Part shown: positions 1-11,297 of the stretch, in pieces
Numbering within the stretch: position 1 is the stretch's first letter
Layout: each line of letters begins with the position of its first letter
Source: Nigrospora sphaerica
Taxonomy: Eukaryota > Ascomycota > Sordariomycetes > Amphisphaeriales > Apiosporaceae
Reading direction: 5' to 3'
Assembly: GCA_018287875.1 (NCBI GenBank)
Contig: JAGVVL010000002.1
Span: 4,898,001 to 4,962,000, forward strand
DNA length: 64,000 nt
The notes under the pieces: generated by a model
Seen by the model: only the letters and a program-made list of their open reading frames with translations
Told to the model about the DNA's origin: nothing
The model's database searches: none
Made by a program: the position numbers and the translations under genes

Positions 1-1603
1 AAGGGGAATTCGCTCAAGTCTCGCATCGTACTCGTAAAAGGTGCGCGCGGAGTCGCTTATCAAGGTCGCCGCTTTCGGCACCTTTCTCGGTAGCCCGACC
101 TTCCGATGTTCGTGAGCTTTCATGGAAGCCCACCAAGCGTTGATAGTACTTGACGAAACGCGAAGCCAAGCCACATCTTATCCTGTTCCGTCTACAACCC
201 ACGTGCTCGACGTCCGTGTAGCCGACAGGGGTTCGGGGGCGGTATCAGCCGCTCCAGGTGGACGATGGATCCTCGTAAGGTGGGCACTGTCAACGGCGAT
301 GCTCCACAGTGCTACCAGTCATCAACCATGTTCGTCACCGAAATGCATTACTTTACCTTTGAGGTAGCACGGCGAACTGTACTATGAAGCACCAGGACAG
401 CTGGCACCATCTCAGTTGCATATGCGGGCCGGACCTGCCAAAGAGCTCGATTGTTGCCCCAAACTCAACGTTGTATGCTTAGACACGCTCGCGCTCGGCA
501 TGCTGGGCAGCAGTGAAGAACTAAAAAAATTTAGAAACAGTCGATCGACCAACGCGCACATCCCGAATCCTGGAAATAGGTACGCCCATAGATGCGGTGT
601 TGCCGCTCATCCTCGTGTTCCCCCTGTGGCAAGTTTACCCCAGCGCTGAAACCATGCATAGTGCTTGGCTCAAAACCAGCACAGGGGGCTCACCTTCTGC
701 TCATGTTGAAGCGGCCGCAGCTCAGGCCTCGCGCTCTATCCAGATTTGGGGGCAAACAGTTGTCGGGAGTGACTATTGGCGTAGGTAGCCAAGATAGTAC
801 ACACCCGCGTATGCGTAACTCGGGAGAGGCGGCCGCGCTGTGCGAAAGGGGAACGAGAGGTCGTTCCACAATGGTACGCTGATGTACCCTAAGCAGGCAC
901 CTGGGTACCTAGAATTGTAGGCAGCTTCAAGTAGTGGCTGCGCTGGAACTCCTAAGTGCAGGTGGAAAGCGAAACGATACTGCATCAAAGGAAAAACCAG
1001 CCTAGAAATAGGGAGCCGCAACTGCTCCTGCCAAGGGACGCTCGGGAAAGCAACCGCCTGCAGCCAATCGCTCCGGGAGCTGCAGCTTCTAGCAACCTAC
1101 GATAGACAGGATGTCAGGCGGAGGGATGCGGAGAAGGCGCGCTATCGTTTGCAGTCCGCCCCACGTGGGACGGGGTCACTGGGCCCCTTGCGCTTGCCCG
1201 CGTATAGCGAATTAGGTAATAAGTGCGTGCTTTCTTGGGCAGGAAGGCTCAATGCTTGGGTATCCCCAATCCATGGCCCATTCATGGCCCCGATGTCAGC
1301 GGTTCCAGCCAACTGGGCAGCTTCGCTACCCATTCGGCTAATGTCTGTCCGTGGGCAACCGGGCAACCGGGCAGCAGCTGCAGCAGCTGCTGCGCCTCCC
1401 CATCGTCATTTCGTCCTTCCGTCCACTCCCGTCTTCCCCAGTCTCGCACCCAAGCACGGGAGCTCTCAGCCGACCTGCTCCACGTCGCTCCACGGGCCTG
1501 TATCGTCTTTCATCCTTGGAGCCCTGTCTTCCGTCCTTCTTTTTTGGATGCTTCTTCGCTTCGAGAAGTCGTGCGTAATTGTCTGCATGCATCGTTTCTC
1601 AAG
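1..1603. other. Upstream intergenic region
   Basis: No supported gene. Several open frames cross this GC-rich stretch on both strands, but none shows a recognisable domain, a family-like start or a coherent exon structure. A short repetitive patch near 1352-1395 repeats an accgggca unit and then runs into CAG/CTG-type self-complementary sequence. The last few hundred bases are pyrimidine-rich and probably hold the promoter and leader of the WDR48-type gene that starts at 1604. Confidence 0.6.
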
Positions 1604-4600
1604 ATGGCCAAAAAGGCACGCCAGAGGATCAGCTATGGTTCGTCCCGTTTCCTGCAGTTCCGTCCCTGTTGATCTTTGCCCCGCATCGTGTGCGCGCGTG
1701 CCTTGCGCATTGCTCTGCGCAGTGTGCTCTTTGGCTTCGTCCCCTGCCCTCCTGCGTGACCTCGGTCTTGCACAATCGCCGGCCGCACCCGCGCGTCCCT
1801 CCTCAGCGCAACACGAGTACCACGATGCCATTTAAGCCACTCCCTGATACGAGCGACACGCTGACTCGTTTCACCCGACCAAAGTCCTAGAGCTTGATCA
1901 CGCCTCGTCTGGTGGCCATAGACTCGGTGTCAATGGCCTGGCCATCGACCCAGACAACTCGGTCCTGTAAGGCGCTGCCGCCGCTCCGCAAGGCGCCCGT
2001 CGTCTCGAGGCATCACTTGCTAACTCGTCCTCTCCAGCTACTCGGGCGGCCGCGACGGTATCGTATGCGCCTGGGACCTCAATCTCAACAAGCCCTCGGA
2101 AGCGAAAGCAAAACCGTCATCCCAATTCCGCACCTCCACCCAAGCCCATACACACTGGGTGAACGACATCGTTTTGGCCGCCAACAGATCCGCGCTCGTC
2201 TCCGCTTCGTCCGACTTGACGGTCAAGGTATGGCGACCACTGGCTGGGGATACCGACGCCCATACCATCGGCCAGCACGCCGACTACGTTAAATGTGTCG
2301 CCACTACACCTGGGGTAGACTGGGTAGCTTCGGGCGGCCTGGACCGTAAGGTCTATCTGTGGGACATCAACGGCCAAGGGAAAACGCTGGAGCTGGACAC
2401 GCGTGGAGAAGAGAAGCCCGAAAAGGGTTCCGTCTACTCCTTGGCCGTCGGCCGAAGCATAGTGGCCAATGGCGGGCCTGAGGCCATCGTCCGCCTTTGG
2501 GACCCCCGGTCCGGAAAGAGGATTACCAAGTTTGTGGGCCACACGGATCTGATCCGCTCCATTCTCATCAACGAGTCGTGCGACACCGTCATGACGGCCA
2601 GCTCGGACCAGACCATCAAGGTATGGAGCGTGACGGCCGGCCGGTGCATGCACACCTTCACCATGCACAACGCCAGCGTGTGGTCTCTCTCGTCGGACCA
2701 CCCCGACCTGAGTGTATTTTACAGTAGTGACCGATCAGGTCTGGTTGTCAAGACGGATGTCCGCGGTTCGACCGAGAATGACGAAGGTTTGTCGGTCGCG
2801 CTGGCTCAGGAGCACAATGGCGTTATCAAGGTCGTTACCACGGATGACTACTTGTGGACGGCCAGTGCCAGTGCCTCGATCAATCGTTGGGCGAACATTG
2901 ACACCGGTTCGGACGCACTTCTGTCAGAGGAGCTGAGGCAAGCACGAGCTGCCTGCCTTGCTTTGTCGTCGCAGCAGCCGGTAGACCTGCCAGCGACGGG
3001 CATGAGAAAGGAAATACCGACAAAATCCGTACTACGGATATCGCACAATGCTTCATTCCCGCCGCAAGCGACCGACTCTTCAGACGTCGTTCCTCTCGTC
3101 AGGAAAGGGTCGGAACTAGTTGATCCGGGCGACGCTGGGCCAGAGCCCATACACCACCTGCCGGAAGAAACCATTGAGGGACAGACAGGTCTCGTGAAGC
3201 ACAAGCTCCTGAACGATCGACGGCGCGTGCTCACCCTCGACACCGCGGGTGATGTGCTGTTGTGGGACCTAATCAAGGTATGATGCTCCTCCAGCCGCGC
3301 CCGTGCTGCCGTGTCCTAATACGCCGCAGTGCGAAGTGATTGAACGATTTGGCAAGAGGCACCTCGAAGACGTGGAACCTGAGGTCAACACTCTCGAGGC
3401 GGTTGCGCCGTGGTGCTCCATTGACACCAGCTCGGGCAACTTGACGGTCGTTTTGGAGCTGTTCAACTGCTTCGATGCCGAGATGTATGCCGACGAGTTG
3501 GTGACGGAAGAGCCCGTCGAGTTCCGGGATGACCAGAGAAGTAGGCAACACTGCCTCGGTAGCCCTTCTGTCACTTTGCTAACCCGCGATCCAGTCAATC
3601 TCGGGAAATGGATCCTTCGCTACCTTTTTGCCAAACTCATCGACGAGGAAATTCGGAGGGATGAGGCACACCGCCAGACGCTGAACGAGGGTGTAGAGAT
3701 GCACCAAGCAGCAGCACGCACGAGCGCGCCCAGTTCGGTGCCCATGTCCCCGACGCCCGGAGGCGAGGAGAGCGAATCAGCTGCGGCGACACCCAGAGGG
3801 AGCGGCACGTACCCCTTGACGCCAGGCATAGCCATCGGGGTAGCAACGCCCAGCGTTGCGGCCCATCTTGCCGGTGTCCCCGAGACCGCGGCCACGCCAA
3901 GCAGTCCGATGGGCAAGCAATCGTCGCAGATCAGCCGGCCGTCGGGAGACAAGGAGGACTACTTCTCGGGTGGCATCACGTCGGCCGACGTGCCAGCCAA
4001 GCCGGCAGCAGCATCGGCGGCGGCCGAGAAGGAGCCCGAACCGCCCAAATCCGCGACGGACGTCAAGGAGAAGGATAACGGCAAGGGTACATTTAGCAAG
4101 AAGTTCAGGATGGGCATGTCTTTCGGTTCTAAGAAGCTGCGGTCGGCCTCGAATAACCTTGAGAAGCCGGTCGTGGTGGAAGAGAAGAAGGACGAAGAGA
4201 ACAAGTCGGAATCATCGTCGAATCACGAAAAGGAGGTGGATGACAGTTTCTTGGGCGTCATCCAAAAGATCCGCAACGAATACGAAAAGCGACTCGCGGA
4301 AAATCCGGACAGGTTGGTTGAGACCAAGATCACGCCCAGCCTGCCCACGGATACGCCTGTCCTGAAGCTGCCTTCGGGGACCCGCGTGATTATCCAAGAA
4401 GAGACGTCGGGCGGTAGTGCCGACCTGTATCGAGGTACTGTGGAGAGCGTCGGTGTGGATGCAGACACGATCGAGCAGAAGGCGCCCATGTGGCTAGGCG
4501 AGGTGCTCTTGTTGGTATGTTGTCGCGCCCTGATTGCTTGGCCGCCGGCTAACGGGCGCAGAATACGATTCCGCAAAAAGACCCCATCAAGGTCTCGTTT

Positions 4601-5050
4601 GTGCTGCATCCCTGGCAGGATACCCTCCCGAGCATAGCCAGCACGGACGGCAACAACCGGTTGAACGCGAATAGGATGCTGCGTGTCAAGAAGATCCTTT
4701 CGTACGTGGCTGAGCGCATCGAGGCACCTTCCGAGGCACCCGGAGAGAACGACCTGAAGCCCGAGGAGTACCTGGAGCTCTATTGCAACGATCAGGTATG
4801 TTTGTGTTTTGCGGAGGGATTTCGCCCCAGCCGCTAACGTGGGTTCCAGCTGTTGCCCAATTCCATGAGCCTTGCGACTCTGCGTGCCCACATCTGGAAA
4901 GGCGGTAACGATGTCGTCCTGTACTACAAAGCGAACGGGCGGAAGGAGATACCCAAGGAGCTGCCCAAGGTGGCTGAGCCAGCCGGGACTTCGGAGGCGA
5001 AGGCGGAGGCACCGGCGGCGGTGCCGGGCACGGAATCAGTCGTAGAGTAA
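1604..5050 (+). CDS. WDR48/UAF1-type WD40 protein (Bun107/Duf1 family), deubiquitinase cofactor
   Basis: Seven exons by eye: 1604-1637, 1885-1966, 2038-3277, 3330-3540, 3595-4514, 4562-4795, 4850-5050. They sum to 2922 nt, 973 residues, with consistent phases. The N-terminus ([11 protein letters not shown]) followed by a [17 protein letters not shown] stretch is typical of the family. A WD40 propeller spans about residues 20-460, with blade ends such as VCAWD, VKVW, VYLWD, VRLWD, IKVW and LLWD. A low-complexity Ser/Thr/Pro/Lys/Glu linker covers roughly 555-740. The C-terminal part (about 775-950) matches the WDR48 C-terminal DUF3337/ubiquitin-like region. In fission yeast Bun107 with Bun62 activates the deubiquitinase Ubp9; human WDR48 activates USP1, USP12 and USP46. 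Activation of a USP is inferred from family. Exon 1 is only 34 nt and intron 1 is 247 nt with an unusual aaag acceptor, so the very 5' end is the least certain part. Confidence 0.9.
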
Positions 5051-6080
5051 GAAGCCTCCTGGTGGGAATTTTTATTCTTTGGTGAGGGTGGCATTTATGT
5101 ATTGCGCTCTCCAACTTGGAGAGTAGATGCTCGCAAGGCGTTTGCCGGTGGCTATCCAGTAGGTAGGCAGGGTTGGTAATTACTATGGCACTATGCGTAG
5201 CATCTTTGATTCTCCGGGTGGTTGACAGTAAGGTGGCTATTGTCTCTATCGTCTCCGGTGAAGCATTTGGTGTTGGGAGCTGGTTCCTTTGCGTCGGAGA
5301 AATATTTCCGATACCGGTGGTCTGCCATGTGCCCGTAGGACAGGAGCGTTGTCGATCTCGTGGTGGAAAGGGAGTGGCGCAGGCAAGAGGACGATCGATC
5401 CCTGAACAGCTGAAAATGACACGGCGCCAAGATGCCAAGCATGGGGGCCGGCAGACGTGTCGATGCTAAGCACTCGTATACCGGGGGACCCGGATCGCAA
5501 AGACCAATGACACAAGACTATTGGGTTTCCTGGAAGTGGCTATGCTCGATGCAGGACGGCAAGCATACTAGCTACCTGCCTAACTAGTCGTCAGGGACGT
5601 AGTATAACCTCCGTCGCTCTCCCTATAAGCAGAAGGGCAGGCAGGCAAGACGACGTGGCGGGGGCTTGCGGCAATGACACCCATTACCGTGTTGGGCAGG
5701 GTGGTGATGATGCAACAGCTGCGTGACGGGAGCATCCGCCTCGCGGCCCAGCCACGCGATCGACGGGAAGCCGAGAGACGGGAGGAGCACGAGGGCGAGA
5801 CTTTCCCCGCAACCTGACTCGGGGTGACGAAGCCCAACGGCGTCTTCCGCCCTCTCTCGCGCCGCTGGTTGGCGGCTCGGGCTTCGTCGGGGTTGTGCCA
5901 GGGCGAGCCAAGACAGACAATCACGGCTGCGCCTACGTACGTCGTAGCAGTGTCGTCTGCGGTTGCGACGATCGATGGGCGCGGCACGGGCACGAATGGA
6001 TGGCCTTGTTCCAGAAGATGCGACAACGATGGACGAGGCGGAAAGGGAGGTGAGGGGCATGCGCCGCTTCGTGCCACGGT

Positions 6081-6112
6081 GCTGGGCACGCCGGGCACGC
6101 TGGGCACGCCGG
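6081..6112 (+). repeat. Short GC-rich tandem repeat (GGGCACGC units)
   Basis: Three copies of a 9-10 bp unit gggcacgc(c/t) lie directly before the TATA-like element of the gene starting at 6311. The position suggests a promoter-proximal element, but nothing shows that a factor binds there. Confidence 0.7.
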
Positions 6113-6114
6113 GG

Positions 6115-6123
6115 CATATAAGG
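6115..6123 (+). promoter_or_regulatory. TATA-like element
   Basis: The sequence catataagg lies about 190 bp before the ATG at 6311 in an otherwise GC-rich stretch. It is a plausible TATA box for the secreted Cys-rich protein gene. Judgement rests on sequence and position only. Confidence 0.5.
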
Positions 6124-6310
6124 CGCCCGCCGTCCGCCCGTCGAGGTGAGTGGGTATCGAGAGCAGAGAGTCAAGGCAAGGCAGAGCTGTGACTTATACC
6201 CCCCATCTACGTATTTACCTCCTCAAGTATTTATACTCGCTCCCCTTTGCCGCACTCGCAACTTGGTTCCCCAGGTCCCACCCGCCAGGCCAAGACCCAA
6301 ACCACCCATC

Positions 6311-7001
6311 ATGCGCCCTCACGTCGAGCTCCTCCTCCTCGCCGGCCTCGGCCCGATGCTGGCGCTGGCCGGCGAGATCGAGGCCAACGACTTCCCCATG
6401 TCGTGCCGGCCGGCCTGCCAGCCCGCCGTCGACCTGTCGGACCGCTGCGACCGGACGACCAACGACGACCGCGCCGAGCGCGACTGCATCTGCCAGGCGA
6501 CCAACGCGCGCGCCCAGTTCGACGCCTGCGCCGCCTGCATCAAGGCGGCCCCGCTGCGCCCGGACCGCGACGACGACCGCGACGACGACCGCGACGACGG
6601 CGACGACGATAACGGCCAGGAAGGTAAGCCACGCCGACCCCGCGATCCCCCCGAGGGGGGAAGAAACACTGGCTAACCCGCCCGCGCCAGAACTGGGCAA
6701 GCTCATGCGCACCTGCAACTGGGACATCGGGAGCGTCTCGCCCAGCTCGGGCGCCGGCGGCGGACCGGGTCCGTCGACGCAGCCCCCCTCGCCGTCGGCC
6801 ACGGGCGGCGGCGCCGCGACGACGACGAGAGTCACCGACGCCAACGGCCAGCCGACGGTGAGCACCGTCACGCCGGCGGGCGCCGCCAACACGGGCACCT
6901 CGCCCGGCGGCTCGGCCGGCTCGGTGGCGGCGCCGCGCGCGGGGCTCGCCCTCGCCGGCGCCGTGGCCGGCGCGCTCTGGGGTCTCGGGGCGTGGTCGTG
7001 A
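6311..7001 (+). CDS. Small secreted Cys-rich protein, probably GPI-anchored
   Basis: Two exons, 6311-6623 and 6691-7001 (intron 67 bp, phase 1), encode 207 residues. Residues 1-20 form a signal peptide (hydrophobic core LLLLAGLGPMLALA). The mature part has eight cysteines at 32, 36, 46, 59, 61, 73, 76 and 113. An extremely acidic linker made of RDDD repeats (about 84-100) sits between Cys76 and Cys113. A Ser/Thr/Gly/Pro-rich stalk follows, and the C-terminus is a hydrophobic tail (about 183-205), as expected of a GPI-anchor signal. The spacing resembles fungal GPI-anchored Cys-rich surface proteins but does not clearly match the CFEM consensus. Likely site is plasma membrane or cell wall; the molecular role is unknown. 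The first ATG after the TATA-like element that opens a signal peptide was taken as the start. Confidence 0.8.
6562..6597 (+). repeat. In-frame 12-bp tandem repeat coding for Asp/Arg linker
   Basis: The unit gaccgcgacgac occurs three times in a row and encodes repeated DRDD. It builds the acidic linker of the secreted Cys-rich protein. Because the unit is a multiple of three, copy-number change would keep the frame. Confidence 0.85.
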
Positions 7002-7471
7002 GCCCGCCAGACGGAGGCATTGTGGTGGGAAGGGAACCAAGGGGGTGAAGGGATTACGCGAGGGAAGGAGGAGGAGGAGGGTGAAGGTGGTAACGATGGA
7101 TGCCGGGGCGTGGTCGTTCCTTTGATACCTCAGAGTTGGATATTCCCCCCAAACATCGACACCGCCAGTTCTTCACTGTTACCACTGTTTTCCTCAGTCG
7201 GCACCACGGCCGCGCCGTCGACCGGGCCGGCTACATGCATCCAAGTGACTGACTGTACTTGCACACCACCAACCCGCGGGAAACCCGGCCGCGCTCGGTG
7301 GCGGGTGATTCCGACGTACGGTCTCGGGCTTGGCCGTCGACGCCGGGACTCTTGCCCCCTTTTCCCTCGCATTAGGGCGGTGGGAACAAGCACAGCAAGG
7401 AGGCCAACGCGCGCAATAAGGCGGCCATCGCTTCTAATCCGTCCAAGGCAAGCGAGCGGTCGATCTCAATC

Positions 7472-7503
7472 CGGGGGGGGGGGCGGGACGGCAGGGTGAC
7501 GGG
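7472..7503 (+). other. Potential G-quadruplex sequence
   Basis: A run of more than ten G is followed by three further GGG tracts with loops of one to six bases. This fits the usual G3+N1-7 pattern on the plus strand. It lies in non-coding DNA downstream of the secreted-protein gene. Confidence 0.5.
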
Positions 7504-8510
7504 CGGCGGCGGCGGTGACGGCCCCCCTAATCTTCCGCCATGCGTCCATTCCGTGCCGTTCCCAAAACGGCCTCCACTCCCCGGAGTCGTCCGTTGCGCC
7601 ATCGATACGTAGCAACCACGCCAGAAAGAGCCCACCCGGAAGGGAAGTGGGGGACAGTGAAAATGGGGCGTGGTTTCGCAAACCAACACGCGAGCATGAC
7701 GCACGCGGTGTACCGAAATTCCCAGGGGGAAGGGAGGAGGGAATCGGTTGGCTTCCGCCGGGGGCTCCCCATTCCCTCCAGCCAAGTGGCCGGTGGCCCA
7801 CGTTCAGCGTTCGGGAAACCCCGTCTACGCTGGCCCGTGGACCTTTTGGGGGGGACGTGGCGCACGGCACTGGGGACGCTGCGCTGGCAGACTTTTCTTG
7901 GAATCTTTGCCGATCCCTTTTTCTCCTTGTCTCTGTGTACCCAGTACTGCGTCACCCCCTAGGTCCACGCATGTGTGGCTGGTGCCGGCCCGGCCGGCCC
8001 TCGGATCCCGCATTGGAACCGGCTGCCTCCCCGGACCCGCGGGGTCGTGGGTAGTTGGGGACCCTTCGGCGGTTGCAACCCCCCTTATCGCCGGCGGAGC
8101 CCCGGATGCGTTCGCGCGCGGCCACGCGCCAGAACCCTGGGGGCGTTTCGGCCACGGCAGCACGGGCAGCCGAAATGCAGTCGGTGAATCGATGCACACC
8201 TCTATGCTTCCTGACTACGTATGCACTTTTGCTACGGCGACGCGTGGGCGTCAGACAATCGGACGCGGTGACACCCCCTTCCCCCATAAAGTCACAGAAA
8301 AGGGCGGTCGTCAGCCTCTTCACTGGGGCGGACGAAAAGGCATTGGAGCGAGAGTCCACGGCTTATTACCCCCCCTCCCGTCGCCTCAAGCGGTGGCAGC
8401 CCGTCGGGAGTTCCCTGTTCGTCCCCGGGAGCACCATCCGCCAAACGGACGGAAAACTGATGAGCGGTCGCAGGGCCGCTTTGCATCGACACAAAGTGTG
8501 CAGCCAGCCT

Positions 8511-8541
8511 CGGGGGGGGGGAGGGGGGCCGGAAACAGGGG
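8511..8541 (+). other. Potential G-quadruplex sequence
   Basis: About ten G, one A, six G and, after a short spacer, four more G. The long runs can each supply more than one tract, so a four-tract fold is possible. It sits in non-coding DNA. Confidence 0.4.
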
Positions 8542-9310
8542 AAAAGAAAAAAGGTATTTCCCCGCCCTTCCCGTGCGTCGTAACCAGCGCAGCCATACGG
8601 AAGTCTCCCCTTTCCCATCCCCGCCCGGAGGGCGCGGGCATCCGGCCATTTTGTGGCGGTCGAGGGGGAACGAGGGGAAGATCACTGACACGAGAGGGAC
8701 GCGGCCCGCGATACGAAGAAGGGCTTTGTTACACGCTGTCTTTTTTTTTCGTTTGCCAGACCGACCCTCGAGAAGAAAAAGCCCCCTCGAGGAAAAGGTG
8801 TGGCCGAATGGGGCCCTTGCAGGAAGCGCCACTGCGACAGCCGCATCACACAATCGGCCAGGGATGGTGAATGAGCAATCATTTTGGCCCTTTTCGCGGC
8901 CAAAACGCAACCCCCCCTGCAATCCGCTTCGAGGCACGAACGCCGACTGGCTGGCTTCGTTGGGCAGCCGAATGCAAGCGGTGTCGGCCTTACGTTTGGG
9001 ATGGGTGCCTGTCACCGCATCTCGACGAAAGGGCCCCAGGGGGGAGGGCGGATGCTGTCGGATGCGACTCTGTGTGGGCGGGAGTCACAAGTCGATGCTG
9101 CTTGATGATAGGGGAGGATAGGATGGGATGGAATGGGCCACTGGCGGTTGCGCCCATGGGCATTGCAAACGACGTTGGCTTAAAGGAAGCGCCCTGGCCC
9201 GTGTTTGGGTTCGTGAAAGCGAAACTCGCTCCACACGCCCGTGAAAAACGAAATCTTCTCCGCACAACCCCCGAGTGTCAGGACATTTTCGGACCGTTCG
9301 CCGTGTCGGG

Positions 9311-9354
9311 AGGGCCAGTAAGATGTGATGGAAGGGCCAGTAAGATGTGATGGA
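9311..9354 (+). repeat. Perfect 22-bp tandem duplication
   Basis: The 22-bp unit beginning agggccagtaagatgtgatg is present twice without a mismatch (9311-9332 and 9333-9354). It is non-coding and looks like a recent local duplication. Confidence 0.95.
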
Positions 9355-11203
9355 GTGATAGCCAGGGGTGAGACGTGGCCAGACTTCTGCTTCTTCGTCC
9401 GTCTGTGTGGCCGTTAATAATCGGTGCCTGGCCTCCTTGGCACCTGGGGTAATTTTGAATGATGAAGAGGTAGGTAGTTTTTTGCGAGAGTGCTGCGTCG
9501 TGAGGGAAAAAAAACAAAAAAGGGGACCTCGGGTGAAGATGTGTTAGTGTGGCGCACCTCAACACGATGTGACAAGTCCCGGGGGTTGGAAGAGGGCGAA
9601 TCAGGGAGCGTCCGCTTACGCGTGAGTCTCGGAACCCTGCGCCGGCCAGTCTTACATCTTCTGTATTACGGACGGGTTGGACGGTTCGTCGCCAGTTCCC
9701 CGGCGGTGTTGGCGTCCGTTTTTGGTGCTTGCTTCTTCCCACACATCCCCCCCCAACCCTGCGCTGCGGCAAAGACGGCCGTGCTCCCCGAATCAATCGG
9801 CCGCATAGTCTCGAGTTGCCATGCCACCGCCGACACTTGGCGAAGTACGTAAGGGTAGCACCCGTAGCGAGCCCGGAGAAAAACCCATCGCAGCTCCGAT
9901 AGGGCCGCATCAAAGCCGGCCGACGGCTGTGAATCCGGCTCGCGCAACAAGTCCTCTTGGAGGGTGGTATGCCTCTTTATCAGATTGTGACGACATATGT
10001 GTCGGTCTGCACTTTGCAGCTATGTAGGGACTTGCCCACCGTCCCGGCGCCTGTCCCCCATGCCCAAAGTGCATAGACACATACCTCGTATGTAAGAGGT
10101 AGCATGTATGTGTGCGAAATGCGCAGACCATCTGGTGTTGGAAGTCCGATCTGTATGGCTCGTGGCCACAGCGCTGCATTTCCGCATTGTCGTCACGGCC
10201 GCGCGACCGGAGCCCGTGTACGCGGCCAAACATGGGGCCTCCCTCACCTAGGGTTTATACTAGGCATCGAGGCACCTACCTACCTGTGCTCTATCCTGCC
10301 TTACCTATGGCCCCCGATACCGCGATACCGCGGCCTGCCTACGAGAGCCGCTGCCGTCACCGCCCCATGACCGGGCTGGCATTCGGCATGCTGGCACGCG
10401 CGCACGCTGGCTAACCCGTCGGTGGCAAGCGGCCGTCTTGCACGACCGATGATGCCCTCGGCCGCCCAGCGCGGGCCACCTTGACCAACGCTTCGCGCAT
10501 CGAGGAAGCGCAGGTCGGCGGGGTCGTCTTCATGACTCCTCCTCCGTGCCCTCCCTCCTGAAACATCGACGGCGCGGTGCAGCTGACTCCTGACAATCCC
10601 CAATGCGACGCTGTCGGCACCTAATGCAGCGGAGGAGGCCGTCGTCAGGAGGCAGGAGAGCCATGGGAAGGGCAGGCTGTCGACAGACCACATGAGAGCC
10701 GGGCCCTGCTGGCCTGCCCTTGCGTACGTAGCGTTGGGTCGTTGCACAGAGGCCATGGCGGTCACAGGTCCGGGGGGGAGGGGCCGCGGGGTTTCGAAGG
10801 GCACCCCCGCGAAACGATCGGCGGGTGAAGATCTTCATGTTTGCGGCTTTTCGGGGTACAACTTGCATACGTGCTGCCCCGTACCGCCTGTCCTGCGGTC
10901 CCGGATACAGGTAGACGGTGTTGCTCACTCAACCATGAGCCATGAGCTGCGGTACTACCTGTAGTGGCAAGCCGCCCGCCCCCACGACGACCGCACTAGC
11001 CGGCGCGGATGACCCCCAACCTGCATGGTCTGGACGTCGGCGCAGGAGGGGATGGGCGGCCAACAGGCGAGGCGCGTGGACGGGAAGGACGACTTCGGCC
11101 AACCCGTCAATGGCGGAAACAGCGCGTTGAGTCAGATATCACACAATATCTCCGCATCGTGCGAAGACCGAGCTAAGGTGAGCCGAGCCGTCGTAATCAT
11201 CCT

Positions 11204-11297
11204 GTCGTCGTCGTCGTCGTCGTCGTTCTCATCCTTGGTCGTCGTGGAGCCTTGCATTTTTTTTTTTGCTCCATGCCGCCACCACCACCACCACCAC
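11204..11297 (+). repeat. Trinucleotide microsatellites (GTC)n and (CCA)n
   Basis: A GTC repeat at about 11204-11226 and a CCA repeat at about 11279-11297 flank a short T-run. All lie in non-coding DNA. Confidence 0.9.

Larger units (their letters stand above)
5051..6310. other. Intergenic region between WDR48-type gene and Cys-rich secreted protein gene
   Basis: No supported gene. The left part should hold the 3' UTR of the WDR48-type gene. The right part holds the promoter and leader of the gene at 6311, including a GGGCACGC repeat block and a TATA-like element listed separately. One open frame on the minus strand (5580-6107) has no recognisable features. Confidence 0.6.

Noticed and set aside
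1149..1835. Open frame of 228 codons before the WDR48-type gene
   Set aside because: It overlaps the start and first intron of the well-supported gene in another frame and has no recognisable features.
7748..9121. Long plus-strand open frame (about 450 codons)
   Set aside because: The region is GC-rich with few stops, and other frames there are open too. The translation is Pro/Arg/Gly-rich without domains, splice structure or a promoter.
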